DNA of 64,000 nucleotides, taken from contig JAILGS010000002.1 of NCBI GenBank assembly GCA_024696615.1, positions 33,128-97,127 on the forward strand. Reading direction: 5' to 3'. The translations under genes were made by a program, and so were the position numbers. The stretch is from Lachnospiraceae bacterium (GTDB lineage Bacteria > Bacillota > Clostridia > Lachnospirales > Lachnospiraceae). Below the pieces are notes generated by a model that saw only the letters and a program-made list of their open reading frames with translations, made no database searches and was not told where the DNA came from. Below, in pieces: positions 18,756 through 27,648 of this stretch. Within the stretch, counting starts at the first letter, position 1. Every line of letters begins with the position of its first letter.

Positions 18756-20360
18756 ATGAAATTAGTTCGAATGGATCACTATGAGGAGTGGAAAAAGAAG
18801 GGATATGGAGTTCCTGAATATTCCCTTACGAAGGTATATGAGGAGACGAAGAAGAATCCTTTTTGGATTCATTTTGGCGCAGGCAATATCTTTCGTGCCT
18901 TTCAGGCCAATGTATTACAGAATCTTTTAAACCGGGGCGTCTGTCAGCGTGGTGTGATCGTGGCAGAGGGATATGATTATGAAATCATTGAGAAGGTGTA
19001 TCGTCCCCATGATAATTTAGGCATTGCAGTGACTTTAAAAGCGGATGGCAGTATGGAAAAGAATATTGTGGGAAGCGTTACGGAAAGTCTCTGTCTTGAC
19101 TCCGATCGCAAGCAGGATATGGAGCGATTAAAGGAAATCTTTGTGGCTCCTTCCCTTCAGATGGCAACCTTTACCATTACGGAGAAGGGATATTCCTTAA
19201 AGGGAGCCGATGGTTCTTATATGAAGGATGTGGAAGCAGACTTTAGTGCGGGGCCTTTAAAGCCTAATAGCTACATGGGAAAGGTGGCCTCCTTACTCTA
19301 TACTCGTTTCTTAGCAGGGGAACGTCCGATTGCCATGGTAAGTATGGATAATTGTTCCCATAATGGGGATAAGTTACGTAGTGCCATCGTAACATTTGCT
19401 AAGGAATGGCAGGCCAATGGAGTGATTGAAGGGGACTTTACCGGATATGTAACGAATCCGGAGAAGGTATCCTTCCCATGGACCATGATCGATAAGATTA
19501 CCCCAAGACCGGATGGAATTGTGGAAAAGATTTTAGCGGAAGATTTTGGAAATGAATGTACTCCTATTGTTACGGAAAAGAAAACCTTCGTTGCGCCTTT
19601 TGTGAATGCGGAGGAATGCGAATACCTGGTGATCGAGGATGCCTTCCCCAATGGTCGGGAACCTCTAGAAGAAGGGGGATTTATCTTTACCAAAAGAGAA
19701 GTGGTGGATCAGGTGGAAAAGATGAAGGTCTGCACTTGTTTAAATCCGCTTCATACTACCTTAGCCATCTTTGGTTGTCTTTTAGGATATGAGCGCATTT
19801 CGGAAGAGATGAAAAATCCGGTATTAAAATCTCTTGTGGAGAAGGTTGGCTATGTGGAAGGTCTTCCTGTGGTAGTAAATCCAGGAATTATTGATCCAAA
19901 GCATTTTATCGATGAAGTGGTAAAGAAGCGTATTCCTAATCCATTCATGCCGGATACGCCACAGCGAATTGCTACGGATACTTCCCAGAAACTAGGGATT
20001 CGTTTTGGGGGTACCATTAAGGAGTACATGAAGGCAGCAGATAAGAATGTGGATGATCTAACCTTCATTCCTTTGGTTCTTGCAGGATGGTTACGGTACT
20101 TAATGAAGGTGGATGATGCAGGAAATACGATGGAATTAAGTCCGGATCCTTTATTAGAGAACTTAGTCCCAATCATGGCCGAGGTTCCTTTTGGAAGTGG
20201 AGGTTCTTCTCGTGTTCGTACCATCTTGGAACGGGAGGATATCTTTGGAGTGAATTTATATGAGTCCTCCTTAGGAGAAAAGGTAGAAACTGCATTTGCA
20301 CAGATGAACCGTGGAACGGGAGCAGTGTTAGAAACTCTGATGAAGGCTTTGGAAAGTTAA
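18756..20360 (+). CDS. uxuB: Fructuronate reductase-like protein (mannitol dehydrogenase family)
   Basis: NAD-dependent long-chain polyol dehydrogenase family, expected to reduce D-fructuronate to D-mannonate, the substrate of UxuA. 534 residues. N-terminal nucleotide-binding region IHFGAGNIFRAFQANVLQ; the middle motif MVSMDNCSHNGDKLR and the Lys-containing catalytic region (AGWLRYLMKVDD, further motifs FPWTMIDKITPRP and CLNPLHTTLA) match the family. Specific substrate assignment rests on adjacency to uxuA. The kdgK/kdgA steps and the uronate isomerase are not in this window. Confidence 0.88.
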   Translation: MKLVRMDHYEEWKKKGYGVPEYSLTKVYEETKKNPFWIHFGAGNIFRAFQANVLQNLLNRGVCQRGVIVAEGYDYEIIEKVYRPHDNLGIAVTLKADGSMEKNIVGSVTESLCLDSDRKQDMERLKEIFVAPSLQMATFTITEKGYSLKGADGSYMKDVEADFSAGPLKPNSYMGKVASLLYTRFLAGERPIAMVSMDNCSHNGDKLRSAIVTFAKEWQANGVIEGDFTGYVTNPEKVSFPWTMIDKITPRPDGIVEKILAEDFGNECTPIVTEKKTFVAPFVNAEECEYLVIEDAFPNGREPLEEGGFIFTKREVVDQVEKMKVCTCLNPLHTTLAIFGCLLGYERISEEMKNPVLKSLVEKVGYVEGLPVVVNPGIIDPKHFIDEVVKKRIPNPFMPDTPQRIATDTSQKLGIRFGGTIKEYMKAADKNVDDLTFIPLVLAGWLRYLMKVDDAGNTMELSPDPLLENLVPIMAEVPFGSGGSSRVRTILEREDIFGVNLYESSLGEKVETAFAQMNRGTGAVLETLMKALES

Positions 20361-20387
20361 TTTTTTTAAAAAAAGCATTGTTTGGTC

Positions 20388-20416
20388 TTGAAAAATTAAC
20401 TTTTTTACTCTAAAAT
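20388..20416 (+). promoter_or_regulatory. Promoter upstream of lrp-like gene
   Basis: TTGAAA, exactly 17 bases, TAAAAT. The predicted start (about 20423) lies before the terminator-like hairpin at 20441-20477, so that hairpin would be inside the leader of the Lrp gene. Confidence 0.5.
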
Positions 20417-20440
20417 ATTAATAAATTAAGCGCGTCGAAG

Positions 20441-20477
20441 AAGACAATTTCAGCGAAAGGCAGAAATTGTCTTTTTT
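20441..20477 (+). terminator. Terminator between uxuB and the Lrp gene
   Basis: AAGACAATTTC-AGCGAAAGGCA-GAAATTGTCTT followed by TTTTGAT: 11-bp perfect stem and a U-run. It could end the uxu transcript and also act as an attenuator for the Lrp transcript. Confidence 0.85.
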
Positions 20478-20509
20478 GATAAGGATTGGCCTTATAAAAG
20501 GAGTATGGT

Positions 20510-20965
20510 ATGGATAATATTGATAAGAAGATTATTCGATTATTACAGGAGAATGCTAGAATTCCATTAAAAGCTTTAGCGGAGAAGGTGTTTTTATCCT
20601 CCCCTGCGGTGTCGGCCCGGATTGAGCGTCTTGAGAAGGAGAATGTGATCGTAGGATACGAAGCCAAAGTCAATGAGATCAAGCTTGGTTATCATATTAC
20701 GGCATTTATTAATCTGGAGCTTGCACCGGTTCAGAAGCCGGAATTCTATGAATTTGCTGAGAAGTGTACGAATATTATTGAATGCAACTGTATTACAGGA
20801 AATTATTCCATGTTACTTAAGGTGGTATTCCCAAGTACGGATGATCTGGATAACTTTATTGGTAAACTCCAGAAGTTTGGCCGTACCTATACCCAGATTG
20901 TATTCTCCACCCCAGTGAAATTACGTGGTGTGATTGTGGATGTGGACGAAGACGAGGAGAAATAA
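20510..20965 (+). CDS. Lrp/AsnC-family transcriptional regulator
   Basis: 151 residues. N-terminal helix-turn-helix (DKKIIRLLQENARIPLKALA, VFLSSPAVSARIERLEKENV) and a C-terminal RAM/AsnC ligand-binding domain (LGYHITAFINLELAP, ITGNYSMLLKVVFPSTDDLDNF). Such proteins sense amino acids; ilvH and ilvC about 2 kb downstream would be plausible targets, but this is inference. Strong AAAGGAG before the ATG. Four bases separate it from maf. Confidence 0.92.
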   Translation: MDNIDKKIIRLLQENARIPLKALAEKVFLSSPAVSARIERLEKENVIVGYEAKVNEIKLGYHITAFINLELAPVQKPEFYEFAEKCTNIIECNCITGNYSMLLKVVFPSTDDLDNFIGKLQKFGRTYTQIVFSTPVKLRGVIVDVDEDEEK

Positions 20966-20968
20966 TTC

Positions 20969-21556
20969 ATGAAATTAATCTTAGCATCCGGCTCTCCTAG
21001 ACGGAAGGAATTACTGTCTAGAGCCGGATTTTTATTGGATATTCACGTAAGTGATTGTAAAGAAGAAAGCGCATGCACCAATCCTGGGTTACTGGTGGAG
21101 GAGCTTTCTCATGAAAAAGCCGTGGCGGTGTGGAAGGAACTGGAAGATCAGATCGCAGATACGGTGGTTTTAGGGGCGGATACCGTGGTTTCCATCTTTG
21201 GAAATGTGCTTGGAAAGCCTTCGGATGAAGAAGATGCCTATCGAAAGCTGCGATTTTTATCCGGAAAGACCCATGAAGTGTATACGGGAGTTACCCTGGT
21301 AAAGCGTGTGAATGAGCAAATGCAGTGCCATACCTTCCACGAATGTACCAAAGTGCATATAGCCCAGTTAAGCGAAGAGGAGATTCGTGCCTATATTGCC
21401 ACCAAGGATCCCATGGATAAGGCGGGAGCCTATGGAATTCAAGGAATCTTTGGAAAATTTGTCTCCGGTATTGAAGGGGATTACAATAATGTGGTGGGCC
21501 TTCCTGTGGCAAGAGTATATGCTGAATTAAAGAAACTTGGATGGTTAGAGGACTAG
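20969..21556 (+). CDS. maf: Maf-like nucleoside triphosphate pyrophosphatase
   Basis: 195 residues. Hydrolyses modified or canonical nucleotides (dTTP/UTP type in many members), with an older link to septum inhibition. Motifs: N-terminal ILASGSPRRKELL, VLGADTVV, GKPSDEEDAYRKLRFLSG, GAYGIQGIFGKFVSGIEGDY and NVVGLPV. Directly downstream of the Lrp gene with the same transcript probable. Confidence 0.95.
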   Translation: MKLILASGSPRRKELLSRAGFLLDIHVSDCKEESACTNPGLLVEELSHEKAVAVWKELEDQIADTVVLGADTVVSIFGNVLGKPSDEEDAYRKLRFLSGKTHEVYTGVTLVKRVNEQMQCHTFHECTKVHIAQLSEEEIRAYIATKDPMDKAGAYGIQGIFGKFVSGIEGDYNNVVGLPVARVYAELKKLGWLED

Positions 21557-21616
21557 ACAATGCCCCATGCGAATGGTAATCTATAGGTTAGTGATGATGA
21601 AGGGACGGAGGGTACG

Positions 21617-21877
21617 ATGAAGCATCCAAATATATGTGGACAGGTTTTTTTAGAGCAACAGGGAAAGTTATTTCAGGAGCCGGTGGCCAGTAATCTGACC
21701 GAGGCCATCGAATTTTTAGAAGAAGTATGGGCTCAGGAATTGGATCATATTGATGAAGTGAGAGAATTTCTAGAAGAAGAAGGAATGGATACCGCAGGTC
21801 TTTCGGATGAGGACTTAGAGAAGGAGTTGGAAGTGTTTAAGCTTCCTAATGGCGGATATCTGGTTGTGGAGGCTTAA
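21617..21877 (+). CDS. Small acidic protein of unknown function
   Basis: 86 residues, rich in Glu/Asp (NLTEAIEFLEEVWAQELDHIDE, LSDEDLEKELEVFKLPNGGY). I do not recognise the family. Good ribosome site GGAGGG 6 bases before the ATG, clear codon bias, and the PpiC-like gene starts right after its stop (the ribosome site GTGGAGG lies in its last codons), so it is real and coupled. No signal peptide or membrane segment; mostly helical by eye. Confidence 0.7.
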   Translation: MKHPNICGQVFLEQQGKLFQEPVASNLTEAIEFLEEVWAQELDHIDEVREFLEEEGMDTAGLSDEDLEKELEVFKLPNGGYLVVEA

Positions 21878-21878
21878 G

Positions 21879-22886
21879 ATGAAATTAAAGAAAACATATA
21901 TCATCGCCGGAGTGATTTTTTCAATCTTAGTGGTTTCGCTGGTTTTGATTCACAAGGCCTTCTCCGGAAAGAATATCTATATTTCCTCCGGTTTTGAGCG
22001 TTCTGTGATGATTAAGGTGGATCACACGGAAACCAAACTTTCAGAAGTGGTGGTACATATTTCCTCCATTGCAGCGGAATATGAGAATTTATTCGGTCCT
22101 TCCGTATGGGAGGATGAGATGGATGGTGTGGCTTTTGAAGACTATATCATCAATGAAGTAAAGACCAAGCTCACCCGTATGAAATGTATGGATCAGGTGG
22201 CCATTACCCGGGGAATTGTATTAAGTAATCAGGAAGAAGCGAATATTAAGAAGGCGGCTTCCGAATATCTTGCAGGAGTGGATAAGGAATCCATTCGGAA
22301 ATACAATTTAACTCAGAGTGAGGTGGCGGAAATGTATCGCTCCATGCTCCTTGCGGATAAATTATATCAGTATATGACGGAAAATGTGGACCGGGAATTT
22401 AGTGAGGATGATGCCAGAGTCATCTCCATTCAGTATATTAAGACGGATAGTTTAGGTGCTGCGCAGTTAATTGAAGAGCGTATTAAGGCAGGAACTTCCT
22501 TCTCTTCGTTGATTAAGGAGAATAATTCATATGAATATGAGTATGAATTACGACGTGGAGAAACGGAAGAAGCATTTGAAACGGCGGCTTATCGCTTAGC
22601 AACGGGAGAAGTAAGTGCGCCTGTGGAATGCTCCGATGGAGTGTATATCATTCTCTGCGTGAATGATTATGATAAGGCGAAAACCACGGAAAATAAGCAG
22701 CGAATGATTGATGAATATAAGCTGGCTAATTTCAATGCAGTATTTGATGAATATGAAGCAGGAGTATATGCGGAGTATAATGAAAAACTTTGGGATTCCT
22801 TGGATTCTACCTCAAGACTTACGGTAACCACGGATTTCCAGGGAATTTATGATCGTTATTTTGCTACCACCACGGTGGAAGAATAA
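21879..22886 (+). CDS. PpiC/SurA-like peptidyl-prolyl isomerase, membrane-anchored
   Basis: 335 residues. One N-terminal hydrophobic segment (TYIIAGVIFSILVVSLVLI) without a lipobox cysteine, then a SurA-N-like helical region and a weak parvulin domain (SIQYIKTDSLGAAQLIEERI, GEVSAPVECSDGVYIILCVND). Likely an extracytoplasmic foldase or foldase-like chaperone similar in plan to PrsA but with an uncleaved anchor. Start 21879 is set by GTGGAGG 6 bases upstream; the ORF track start lies inside the previous gene. Confidence 0.78.
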   Translation: MKLKKTYIIAGVIFSILVVSLVLIHKAFSGKNIYISSGFERSVMIKVDHTETKLSEVVVHISSIAAEYENLFGPSVWEDEMDGVAFEDYIINEVKTKLTRMKCMDQVAITRGIVLSNQEEANIKKAASEYLAGVDKESIRKYNLTQSEVAEMYRSMLLADKLYQYMTENVDREFSEDDARVISIQYIKTDSLGAAQLIEERIKAGTSFSSLIKENNSYEYEYELRRGETEEAFETAAYRLATGEVSAPVECSDGVYIILCVNDYDKAKTTENKQRMIDEYKLANFNAVFDEYEAGVYAEYNEKLWDSLDSTSRLTVTTDFQGIYDRYFATTTVEE

Positions 22887-22900
22887 AACACCCTTTCCCA

Positions 22901-22929
22901 TTGACAAGAATGGGGGAAGTTGCTATTAT
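22901..22929 (+). promoter_or_regulatory. Promoter of ilvH-ilvC
   Basis: Near-consensus TTGACA, 17 bases, TGC-TATTAT (extended -10). The -35 lies inside a small inverted repeat (CCCATT-GACAAG-AATGGG). The region from here to the ATG is only about 50 bases, too short for a T-box. Confidence 0.8.
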
Positions 22930-22942
22930 TACTTTGTTTGCG

Positions 22943-22959
22943 ACGATAGTAACTGTCGT
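22943..22959. promoter_or_regulatory. Palindrome in the ilvH leader (possible operator)
   Basis: ACGATAGT-A-ACTGTCGT, an 8-1-8 imperfect palindrome (7 of 8 pairs) just downstream of the predicted start of transcription. Suits binding by a dimeric repressor; the identity of the regulator is unknown. Confidence 0.35.
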
Positions 22960-22979
22960 AAAAGAAAGAGGATATACTT

Positions 22980-23462
22980 ATGAGACAAATGGTTTTATCA
23001 ATTTTAGTTGAGAATTCGGCTGGTGTTTTAAGTCGTGTTGCTGGTTTATTCAGCCGTAGAGGATACAACATTGAAAGTTTGACCGTAGGTGTTACTACTG
23101 ATCCTGATATTTCACGTATGACCATTGCCTGCTCTGGAAGTGAAGATGTTTTAAACCAGATTAAGAAGCAGGTTGCTAAGTTAGAAGACGTGATTGATAT
23201 TCAGGAACTTCCTAACAATGCAGTACTTCGTGAATTATTATTAGTTCAGGTACATGCAACCACCGAGCAGCGTCAGGAAGTTATCGCAATTGCTGATATT
23301 TATCGTGCGAAGATTGTGGATGTCAGTGAGAACTCTTTAATGCTTGAACTTACCGGTAATGTGGATAAGCTTAAGGCATTCCTGGAATTAATGGAAGGCT
23401 TTGAGATTACATCGATTGCAAGAACTGGTCTTACCGGACTTGCACGTGGCATTGCTGATTAA
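22980..23462 (+). CDS. ilvH: Acetolactate synthase small (regulatory) subunit
   Basis: 160 residues. N-terminal ACT domain (VLSILVENSAGVLSRVAGLFSRRG, NIESLTVG) binds valine for feedback inhibition, and a C-terminal ALS_ss_C domain (ELLLVQVHATTEQRQEV, FEITSIARTGLTGLARG). Works with IlvB, which is not in this window. Followed 42 bases later by ilvC with a strong GGAGGAA site. Confidence 0.96.
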   Translation: MRQMVLSILVENSAGVLSRVAGLFSRRGYNIESLTVGVTTDPDISRMTIACSGSEDVLNQIKKQVAKLEDVIDIQELPNNAVLRELLLVQVHATTEQRQEVIAIADIYRAKIVDVSENSLMLELTGNVDKLKAFLELMEGFEITSIARTGLTGLARGIAD

Positions 23463-23501
23463 GGATATATTTACTTTTATTTATTTTCAGGAGGAAATTA
23501 A

Positions 23502-24530
<1,029 letters not shown>

Positions 24531-24560
24531 TTTCTTCTTGTGATCCAAGGATATATTCAT

Positions 24561-24590
24561 CCCCGTGGTAAAAGCCACGGGGATTTTTTA
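24561..24590 (+). terminator. Terminator after ilvC
   Basis: CCCCGTGG-TAAAAG-CCACGGGG followed by ATTTTTTAT. Strong 8-bp GC-rich stem. Confidence 0.93.
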
Positions 24591-24656
24591 TGGGATGAAA
24601 TCCGTATGAAAGTGTGATATTCCATATTTCGTTGGACCATGTGGAGGAGGAGTTTT

Positions 24657-24692
24657 ATGTTACGATTCTATGTGGGGGATATATCTTTGTAA
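24657..24692 (+). CDS. Possible 11-codon small ORF
   Basis: ATG with a strong GGAGGAGG 6 bases upstream encodes MLRFYVGDISL and stops. It lies in a gene-free region and has no attenuator-like hairpin right after it. Too short to judge by composition; listed because the ribosome site is unusually good. Could be chance. Confidence 0.2.
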   Translation: MLRFYVGDISL

Positions 24693-24855
24693 TAATTTAT
24701 TGAAAATGTAATTTTAACTTACATATATAGGTTTACTTTACGAAACTTTTTTTCCTGGAATCGGAGGTGGATTGTTCACCCTTTTATGTGGGGTGGGAAG
24801 AAGGAAAAAGGTATTGTATTTATTTTGATACATCCATTTTTTCCTGGAAATCATG

Positions 24856-24884
24856 TTGACAAACTACATGGAAATGGTTATTAT
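24856..24884 (+). promoter_or_regulatory. Consensus promoter in the gene-free stretch
   Basis: Perfect TTGACA, exactly 17 bases, TATTAT. One of the two best promoters in the window, yet no ORF follows before the terminator at 24956. Confidence 0.75.
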
Positions 24885-24890
24885 TAATTT

Positions 24891-24992
24891 AGTTTTGAAA
24901 TTGCTAAAAAGAATCTGCTTTTAAGATTCTAGTCTATATATTGTTCCCCTCGCATGAAGATGAAGTCCCCCTTAAACTTCATCTTCTTTTTT
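24891..24992 (+). ncRNA. Candidate small RNA with C-rich single-stranded motifs
   Basis: Predicted transcript of about 100 nt from the promoter at 24856-24884 to the intrinsic terminator. It contains a small hairpin (AGAATCT-GCTTTTA-AGATTCT), an open region TTGTTCCCCTCGCATG, and a terminator hairpin whose loop is CCCCCTTA. Two C-rich patches outside stems are typical of Firmicute regulatory RNAs that pair with Shine-Dalgarno sequences (RsaE-like logic). No ORF fits. Start is predicted from the promoter and may be off by a few bases. Family not identified. Confidence 0.6.
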
Positions 24993-24996
24993 GTCT
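24956..24996 (+). terminator. Terminator of the candidate small RNA
   Basis: GAAGATGAAGT-CCCCCTTAA-ACTTCATCTTC, 11-bp perfect stem, followed by TTTTTTGTCTTTTTTT. Very strong. Confidence 0.93.
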
Positions 24997-25171
24997 TTTT
25001 TTATATATTTTCGTAAAATCAATAGAAACTATTTAAAAAAATCCGTTTATTTTCCAAGAAATTGTAATTATTTCTTACATTCAACCATTCCTTCCCAGAA
25101 CCAATGTGTGATATTGTCAGAGAATATGATAGAATGAATCTGTTGAAGAAACCAAGGAGTGTGCATGTTTT

Positions 25172-27535
25172 ATGTTTGAAATTCAGAATGGACAATTGAA
25201 AACTTCGGTACGGGAACTGGTGGAGTTCGTCTATTCTGCTGGAGATATAGATCATCGTCGGGGTACGGGAAGCAATGAGATCAAGGCCATGCAGGCGGGA
25301 ATGAAGATTCATAAGAAACTTCAAAAAAGCGCAGGAAGTGGCTATGCGGCGGAAGTTCCCCTAAAGATGGAATGCTTGATTGGAACAAGGGAGAAGATCA
25401 CCCTGGTGCTAGAAGGAAGAGCGGATGGAATTATTACGGATTCCAAGGGGCAGATCACCATTGATGAAATCAAGGGCATGTACCAGGATGTTCTTGCTAT
25501 GGAGGAGCCACAGTATGTGCACTATGCTCAGGCCATGTGTTATGCCTATATCTATGGCATGGATGAGGGATTGGAAAAGATTTCCCTTCGTTTAACCTAT
25601 GCCAATTTAGATACGGAAGAAGTGAAGTATTTTCCTTATGAATATTCTATGAAGGAAGTATCCAGGTGGTTTGAAGATACCTTAGAAAAATTCCAACCTT
25701 GGGTGGATCTTTTGGTGGATTTACGTAAGAAGCGGGATGAGTCCATTGCCAAGGTGGAATTTCCTTTCCCTTATCGGGAGGGACAGAAGGAATTGGTGGT
25801 GAATGTATTTAAGGTGGAGCGTTTAAAGACCCCCCTGTTTATTCAGGCTCCTACGGGGGTTGGAAAGACCCTGTGTACCATCTTTCCAACCATTAAAGCC
25901 ATGGGAGAGGGACTGGGGAATAAATTATTCTATCTTACCGCCAAGACCATTACCAGAACGGCTGCGAAAAATGGAATGGAGCAACTCTATGCCAAGGGAT
26001 TAGCCTTTAAAACCATTATTTTAACAGCGAAGGAGAAGACCTGTCCCTATGAATTACAATGTGATCCGGAAGGATGTCCTTATGCGGGGGGCCATTATGA
26101 CCGGGTAAATGATGCGGTATTTGATGCCATTCATTCATTGGATGTATTTGACCGGGAGGAGATTTTAAATCTTTCCGAGAAGCATAAGGTCTGTCCTTAT
26201 GAATTTTCCCTGGATCTATCCTATTGGTGCGATGCCATTATATGCGATTATAATTATGTGTTTGACCCAAATGCACATTTGCGCAGATACTTTGGGGACG
26301 GCTCGGGAGGGGACTACCTCTTTCTAGTGGATGAGAGCCATAATCTGGTGGACCGGGCCAGGGGAATGTATAGTGCCTGGTTATCCATCGAGCATATGAA
26401 GAAGTTAAAGAGCTTCTTTCGCGGGAAGGATGTGCGGGTTAGCCGCAGTGTGAACCGGGTAATTAAGAACTTGGAAAGCCTGTGTCAGGGAATGACGGAG
26501 GAATTTGTGGTCTTGGATGATATTACTGCTCTTACGGTTTATGCGGATGATCTGATGACAGAGATTACCCGATTCTTAGAGGTTCATCGGGGAGAAGTCA
26601 GTATGGAGGAAGTGCTGGAAGACTTTTTTGGATTGCGGGATTTTGTGAATATTTCCGGCTTATTAGATGAGCATTACTGCGTATATGCCAGGGATCTTGG
26701 AAAGGATTTTGGGGTGCGACTGTTTTGTGTGGATCCTTCTAAAAATCTGGAATTTTACTTAAATCAGGCGAATTCTACCATCTTCTTTTCCGCCACCCTT
26801 CTTCCCATGCCATATTATAAGAGTTTACTGCGGGGCGGGGAGCATGAGGATTATGCCATCTATGCCAAATCCCCATTTGATCCGAAAAAACGCGGGGTAT
26901 TTATTGCCACGGATGTGACCACCAAGTATTCCATGCGTGGTCCCAAGCAGTATCAGCGGACCTATGATTATATTAAGAGCGTAGCCCAGGCAAAAATCGG
27001 AAATTATATGGTATTCTTCCCATCCTATCGGTATTTGGAGGATGTGAGCGCTTTTTATGTGCAGGAGGATTTTGACATCCTGACTCAGGAAAGCAATATG
27101 AGTGAAGAAGATCGGGAAGTCTTTTTAAACACATTTGCAGTGACTCAGAGGGAAAAATCCTTGGTGGGATTTTGTGTGATGGGTGGAATCTTTTCCGAGG
27201 GAATTGATCTACAGGAGGATTCTTTAATTGGAGCCATCGTTGTGGGAACGGGACTTCCCCAGGTGAATGTGGAGCAAAGCATTATTGAACGGTGGTTTGC
27301 TGCCGAGGGAAAGGGCTTTGATTATGCCTATATGTATCCGGGATTAAATAAGGTGCTGCAGTCTGCAGGACGTGTGATCCGTACGGAAGCGGATGAGGGC
27401 GTTGTGGTTTTATTGGACGAGCGATTCTGCAAAAAGGAGTATCAGGGACTTTTACCAAGGGAGTGGGAATCCATTCAGTATGTGACACAGGATACGGTGG
27501 GGAAAAAGATTGGGGATTTTTGGCATAATCTCTAG
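25172..27535 (+). CDS. XPD/Rad3-like (DinG-type) helicase with N-terminal nuclease-like domain
   Basis: 787 residues. The N-terminal ~200 residues contain a PD-(D/E)XK-like pattern (LEGRADGIITDSKGQ, then TIDEIKGM), as in Cas4/RecB-type nucleases. Then SF2 helicase motifs: Walker A QAPTGVGKTLCTIFP, DEAH-type box VDESHNLVDRAR, ATLLPMPYY, and a late motif LQSAGRVIRTEADEGVVVLL. Cysteines in KTCPYELQC, EGCPYAGG, KVCPYEF and WCDAIICDYNYVF are placed as in the 4Fe-4S domain of XPD/DinG. Probable 5'-3' DNA helicase for repair. Alone between intergenic regions; no strong terminator seen after it. Confidence 0.86.
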   Translation: MFEIQNGQLKTSVRELVEFVYSAGDIDHRRGTGSNEIKAMQAGMKIHKKLQKSAGSGYAAEVPLKMECLIGTREKITLVLEGRADGIITDSKGQITIDEIKGMYQDVLAMEEPQYVHYAQAMCYAYIYGMDEGLEKISLRLTYANLDTEEVKYFPYEYSMKEVSRWFEDTLEKFQPWVDLLVDLRKKRDESIAKVEFPFPYREGQKELVVNVFKVERLKTPLFIQAPTGVGKTLCTIFPTIKAMGEGLGNKLFYLTAKTITRTAAKNGMEQLYAKGLAFKTIILTAKEKTCPYELQCDPEGCPYAGGHYDRVNDAVFDAIHSLDVFDREEILNLSEKHKVCPYEFSLDLSYWCDAIICDYNYVFDPNAHLRRYFGDGSGGDYLFLVDESHNLVDRARGMYSAWLSIEHMKKLKSFFRGKDVRVSRSVNRVIKNLESLCQGMTEEFVVLDDITALTVYADDLMTEITRFLEVHRGEVSMEEVLEDFFGLRDFVNISGLLDEHYCVYARDLGKDFGVRLFCVDPSKNLEFYLNQANSTIFFSATLLPMPYYKSLLRGGEHEDYAIYAKSPFDPKKRGVFIATDVTTKYSMRGPKQYQRTYDYIKSVAQAKIGNYMVFFPSYRYLEDVSAFYVQEDFDILTQESNMSEEDREVFLNTFAVTQREKSLVGFCVMGGIFSEGIDLQEDSLIGAIVVGTGLPQVNVEQSIIERWFAAEGKGFDYAYMYPGLNKVLQSAGRVIRTEADEGVVVLLDERFCKKEYQGLLPREWESIQYVTQDTVGKKIGDFWHNL

Positions 27536-27553
27536 GTTTTATCCTGTATTTTG

Positions 27554-27562
27554 TGTTATAAT
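27554..27562 (+). promoter_or_regulatory. Extended -10 promoter before the repeat-protein gene
   Basis: TGTTATAAT about 87 bases before the start at 27649. No clear -35. Confidence 0.4.
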
Positions 27563-27648
27563 GAGAGAGATTATAATGCTGTGAATGTTGGGTTTATCAT
27601 GACCCTAGGGATATGGCTTTGACTTGTTCGAGGAAAGGGGACTACTCG

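Larger units (their letters stand above)
24591..25171. other. Gene-free stretch of about 580 bases
   Basis: No ORF with support except the 11-codon one above. Holds two copies of TTTTTTCCTGGAA (about 24748 and 24836), a strong promoter at 24856-24884 and a strong terminator at 24956-24992. The rest is AT-rich with nothing I recognise. Confidence 0.7.

Noticed and set aside
22890-22979. T-box or leader-peptide attenuator before ilvH
   Set aside because: Only about 50 bases lie between promoter and start; no AGGGTGGnACCGCG-type box or leucine/valine-rich peptide is seen.
24591-24850. Protein gene or mobile element in the ilvC-helicase gap
   Set aside because: No long ORF; the two TTTTTTCCTGGAA copies are short and without terminal repeats or target duplication.
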